DNA of 7,374 nt from an uncultured Treponema sp. (lineage in GTDB: Bacteria; Spirochaetota; Spirochaetia; Treponematales; Treponemataceae). Position 1 is the stretch's first letter. Every line of letters starts with the position of its first letter. The position numbers were made by a program, and so were the translations under genes. The stretch is from positions 1 to 7,374 of the forward strand of contig CAJPOL010000086.1 in assembly GCA_905372265.1 (NCBI GenBank). Direction: 5' to 3'. Positions 4,350 to 7,374 of this stretch are shown here, piece after piece. The notes below the pieces were generated by a model that was not told where the DNA came from, ran no database searches, and saw nothing but the letters and a program-made list of their open reading frames with translations.

Positions 4350-7175
4350 CTAATGAAAGCTGCCCCAGCAATCGCCTGATTCGATGCTGACGCGGAGCGG
4401 CACCGTGAGCGTTACAACCGATTCCATTGCTTCTTTTACGAGCGTTTTGACCTGCTCAACCTCCCGTTCGGGGGCTTCAAGGATAAGTTCGTCATGCACT
4501 TGCAGCAAAAGCCGAGCCTCGCAGCGCTGCGCCTTGAGCGATCGATCGACTTTCAGCATAGCGGTTTTTACAATATCCGCCGCCGAGCCCTGTATCGGAG
4601 TGTTGATAGCAATCCGTTCCGCTGCAGCGCGCTGTTTTTGATTTTTACTGGTGATGGCATGAATAACCCGCTTTCTTCCCATCAATGTTTCTACAAAGCC
4701 TTTTTCCGCAGCCGTTTCTTTCAGCATTTCCATAAAAGCGGTGATTCCGGAATAAGTACTGAAATAGCGGGCGATAAAATCCGCTGCTTCCGTACGGGAG
4801 ATGCGCAGTTGGTTTGCCAGCCTGAATGCGCTCATCCCGTATATAACGCCGAAATTGATCACTTTGGCAACCCGGCGCATATCCGGTACAACCGATTCAA
4901 TCGGTACATTAAAGATCAGCGATGCAGTTGCTGCATGAACATCGATCCCGTTCCGGAATGCCTGCACCAAATTGACGTCGCCGGATAAATGCGCCAGAAT
5001 TACAAGCTCTATTTGGGCGTAGTCGGCGGAAATAAGTTTATATCCTTCCGCGGCATGGAACGCATTGCGGATTTTCCGGCCTTCTTCTCCCCGAATGGGA
5101 ATATTTTGCAGATTAGGATCACGGCTTGACAATCTGCCGGTCGCCGTTCCGGTTTGAATAAAACTCGTATGAATGCGCCCTTTCGGATCGGCAAGCAGCG
5201 GAAGCGCATCGGCATAGCCTGATTTCAGCTTGGAAAACATCCTATAGTCGAGAATCTTTGCGGGAAGTTCGTCGAGGGCTGACAGCTCCTCAAGAACGGA
5301 AATATCAGTCGAATAGCCGGTTTTTGTTTTTTTTCCGGTCGGCAGCTTCCGCTCCAGAAACAGAACATCCTGCAGCTGCTTAGGCGAAGCGATATTGAAA
5401 GGATGCCCGACAAGGCGGAAGATAGCTGCCTCCTGCTTTTCAAGTGTTTCCGTCAATTCCGCCGAAAACTCAAAAAGCTCTTCTTTTTTTAGGAATATGC
5501 CGCGCGCTTCCATATCGGCAAGGAGCGGCATCAGCGGCATCTCGAGCGTTTCAAAGAGCGTACTGAGCTTCGCGCTTTCCAGCTGCGGCTTAAACAGTTG
5601 ATAGAGCTGCATTGTGAAATCGGCATCCTCCGCCGCATATTCCGTAGCGCGCAAAACGGGTACTTCCGCAAAAGTTGAGCCTTTTGGGACAATATCCTTG
5701 TAAGCGATGCCTTCCAGCCCAAGCAGCGTTTCCGACAGGCTTTCAAGCCCAAAGGAGAGCTTGTCGGGATCCAAAAGCCATGCCGCTATCATGGTATCAA
5801 AAAGGTGACAGCGCGCTTCCGTAAAAATCCCCGCGGTTTTCAGCACCTGATAGTCAAACTTTCCGTTATGAACAGCAAGTTCGAGCTGTTCGGTGCTCCA
5901 TAACCGTGCAATCGCATCTTTTGCAGCGGAAAACGGCATCACCGGTACGGCTTGTTCTCCCAGCTCCGGAAAGGGCGCTTTCAGCGGTACATAGATACCG
6001 GTTCCCGCTTTCAGACTGATGGAAAAGCCGACCAGCTGATCGTAAAAAGGATTGATGCCGGTTGTTTCACAGTCAAAAGCGGCAAAACCTTGTGTTAGCG
6101 TCTGTTCTATCAAGGAGGCCAGTTCGGCAGGATCGGTTACCGTGCGGTACGATCCGCTATTACGGCGGCGTATCAACGGTGTCTGAGAATCTTCCGTGTC
6201 GCCGCCGGACGGAGTCAGTTCGTCCGTATGAGAGGCATCCGTTTCAGCTGCTGAAGCCGCATGATCCTCAGGCGCATCTTTTGCGGCTTTTTTCCCATAT
6301 AGTTCCGCAAGGCGCGGCAGTTCAAAACGTTTAAACAATGCTGCAGCGCTCTCATAATGCAGGAGCGTACAGTTGTAGTCTTCCATCGTACCTGCAACAG
6401 GTACAGCACTGTCAAGCGTGATGAGTTTCTTTGAAAAATAGGCAGAATCTTTCCCTTCCGTCAGTTTTTTCTGCACGGATCCGGTAATGGAATCGAGGTG
6501 TTCGTAAATGCCGTCAAGGGTTCCGTGTTCTTCCAACAATTTGACGGCTGTTTTAGGGCCGATGCCTTTTACGCCGGCGATGTTATCCGATGTGTCCCCG
6601 ATGAGGGCAAGAAAATCAAGCATTTTCGCGGGAGGAACACCCCATATCTCTTGTACTTCGTTTGCGCCGCACAGTGACCAGCTTTCGGTCTTATCCGGTC
6701 TCAGCATTGTTATAGAATCATTTACCAACTGCATGAGGTCTTTATCGCTTGAAATAATCACACTGCGGCGTTTCTCCGCTTCGGCACGGAGCGCAAGCGT
6801 TGCGATAATATCATCGGCTTCAAACCCGTCGCACCGGATGCAGGCAATACCTAACGTTTCCAATATCTTTTCAATATGAGGGATTTGAGCGTGTAAATCC
6901 TCAGGCGTTTTATCGCGCGTAGCTTTGTATTCGGGGTAGAGCTCGTGCCTAAAAGTGGGAATACGGGAGTCGAAAGCCGCTACAAAAAACTGCGGTTTAT
7001 ATACAGTAAAAATAGAATGTAAACTTCTAAAAAAACCGTACAATGCCGAAACGTTTTCGCCTGAACTGTTGGTCAGCGGGTGGCTGACAAAAGCAAAGTA
7101 TGACCGGTAAATGAGACCGTAAGTGTCAAGAATATAAAGGGGTGAGTCCTGTTCGTGCAGCATATTCATATACAT
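4350..7175 (-). CDS. polA: DNA polymerase I
   Basis: PolA fills gaps and removes RNA primers during lagging-strand synthesis and repair. The 941-residue product is full length with three domains. The 5' nuclease (about 11-295) shows D17, D69, the acidic cluster GFEADD (117-122), SSDKD (142-146) and GDTSDN (193-198), followed by the helix-hairpin-helix GVKGIGPKTA. An acidic, Ala/Ser/Asp-rich linker covers about 296-340. The 3'-5' exonuclease (about 343-535) keeps its catalytic residues: D368 and E370 in FDCETTG, D441 in NGKFD, and Y513 with D517 in YAAEDAD. Proofreading is therefore probably active, unlike in Bacillus or Thermus PolI. The polymerase (about 545-941) has motif A SADYAQIE (D718), motif B with R767, K771, F775 and Y779, and motif C VHDE (D895, E896). 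ATG 7175 is the first of three nearby in-frame starts (also 7169 and 7163). None has a Shine-Dalgarno site, so the exact start is uncertain. Its start lies 45 bases after the stop of the gene entering from the right. Confidence 0.97.
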   Translation of the reverse strand: MYMNMLHEQDSPLYILDTYGLIYRSYFAFVSHPLTNSSGENVSALYGFFRSLHSIFTVYKPQFFVAAFDSRIPTFRHELYPEYKATRDKTPEDLHAQIPHIEKILETLGIACIRCDGFEADDIIATLALRAEAEKRRSVIISSDKDLMQLVNDSITMLRPDKTESWSLCGANEVQEIWGVPPAKMLDFLALIGDTSDNIAGVKGIGPKTAVKLLEEHGTLDGIYEHLDSITGSVQKKLTEGKDSAYFSKKLITLDSAVPVAGTMEDYNCTLLHYESAAALFKRFELPRLAELYGKKAAKDAPEDHAASAAETDASHTDELTPSGGDTEDSQTPLIRRRNSGSYRTVTDPAELASLIEQTLTQGFAAFDCETTGINPFYDQLVGFSISLKAGTGIYVPLKAPFPELGEQAVPVMPFSAAKDAIARLWSTEQLELAVHNGKFDYQVLKTAGIFTEARCHLFDTMIAAWLLDPDKLSFGLESLSETLLGLEGIAYKDIVPKGSTFAEVPVLRATEYAAEDADFTMQLYQLFKPQLESAKLSTLFETLEMPLMPLLADMEARGIFLKKEELFEFSAELTETLEKQEAAIFRLVGHPFNIASPKQLQDVLFLERKLPTGKKTKTGYSTDISVLEELSALDELPAKILDYRMFSKLKSGYADALPLLADPKGRIHTSFIQTGTATGRLSSRDPNLQNIPIRGEEGRKIRNAFHAAEGYKLISADYAQIELVILAHLSGDVNLVQAFRNGIDVHAATASLIFNVPIESVVPDMRRVAKVINFGVIYGMSAFRLANQLRISRTEAADFIARYFSTYSGITAFMEMLKETAAEKGFVETLMGRKRVIHAITSKNQKQRAAAERIAINTPIQGSAADIVKTAMLKVDRSLKAQRCEARLLLQVHDELILEAPEREVEQVKTLVKEAMESVVTLTVPLRVSIESGDCWGSFH

Positions 7176-7220
7176 CGTACTATAGCATAAAATAGCTGCT
7201 CGTCATAGTTACCGATTTCG

Positions 7221-7374
7221 TTATTCGTACGGAGGCTTTAATACCTGCCGTTTCTCGGCTATGCTCTGCGTCGGGGTTGTTGATTTTCCGTTTTCAGTTG
7301 AATCCCCGAACTCATTCCTTCTCTTGCGGAAAAGCTTGAAGCGGAAGAAGAGCAAAATAAGAAGAAGAAAAAAA
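7221..7374 (-). CDS. C-terminal end of a membrane protein (partial)
   Basis: On the minus strand a frame enters from the right edge and ends at TAA (7223-7221), giving 50 residues. They begin FFLLLILLFF, a hydrophobic membrane-spanning stretch, then the strongly basic RFKLFRKRRN and a polar tail ending KRQVLKPPYE. A hydrophobic segment followed by a positive cluster is the usual layout of a final membrane helix with a cytoplasmic tail. The rest of the gene is outside the window and the protein cannot be identified. It lies 45 bases upstream of polA on the same strand. I found no good promoter in that gap, so polA may be transcribed with it. Confidence 0.68.
   Translation of the reverse strand, partial: FFLLLILLFFRFKLFRKRRNEFGDSTENGKSTTPTQSIAEKRQVLKPPYE

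Noticed and set aside
4384..6879. Plus-strand frames opposite polA
   Set aside because: They are antisense of a fully conserved polymerase frame, with no ribosome sites or recognisable domains.
7238..7280. Similarity of TAATACC and GCGTCGGGGT here to the left-edge palindrome
   Set aside because: The shared pieces are short, differently spaced and lie inside a plausible coding end, so chance is the simpler explanation.
7261..7374. Plus-strand frame starting at ATG 7261 with a Lys/Arg-rich end
   Set aside because: The opposite strand gives a coherent membrane helix with a basic cluster and a stop just before polA. The basic plus-strand run is its antisense image.

Overview
This window looks like a chromosomal segment from a spirochaete, most likely an oral-type Treponema. 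The evidence is an HPr kinase gene directly followed by ptsH (HPr) with no other PTS gene nearby, a lipoprotein with a spirochaete-style lipobox, a polA carrying all three PolI activities, and moderate GC content. The species cannot be fixed from the sequence alone.

Left edge (1-824) is an accessory, decayed stretch. An AT-rich reading frame on the minus strand (332 down to the edge) has no recognised function and runs into a palindromic element at the extreme left. Then come two copies of a repeat built from a 17-base unit (341-430 and 472-544). Next, on the minus strand, is a clear remnant of a RelB/DinJ-type antitoxin (about 751-506). It has no start codon, and its last residues are encoded by the repeat. 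No toxin partner was found.

The plus-strand block (789-3461) begins with a good sigma-70-type promoter. Its predicted transcription start falls on the hprK start codon, so hprK may be translated from a leaderless mRNA. hprK (HPr kinase/phosphorylase), ptsH (its substrate HPr, with His15 and Ser46) and holA (DNA polymerase III delta, the clamp-loader subunit) follow with gaps of 9 and 11 bases and look like one operon. An intrinsic terminator-like hairpin after holA separates them from a 70-residue protein of unknown function that has a strong Shine-Dalgarno site.

The minus-strand block (3476-7374) converges on the plus block. Reading leftwards, it holds the C-terminal end of a membrane protein that enters from the right edge, then polA (DNA polymerase I, 941 residues, apparently active in all three domains), then a probable outer-membrane or periplasmic lipoprotein. 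A hairpin with a T-run on the minus strand closes this block.

The window thus joins carbon-regulation genes (HprK and HPr) to two DNA replication and repair genes (holA and polA) in ordinary core-genome style. I did not find a convincing undescribed system. The most interesting signals are the antitoxin fossil with its repeats at the left edge, the possible leaderless hprK transcript and the terminator ahead of the small unknown gene.
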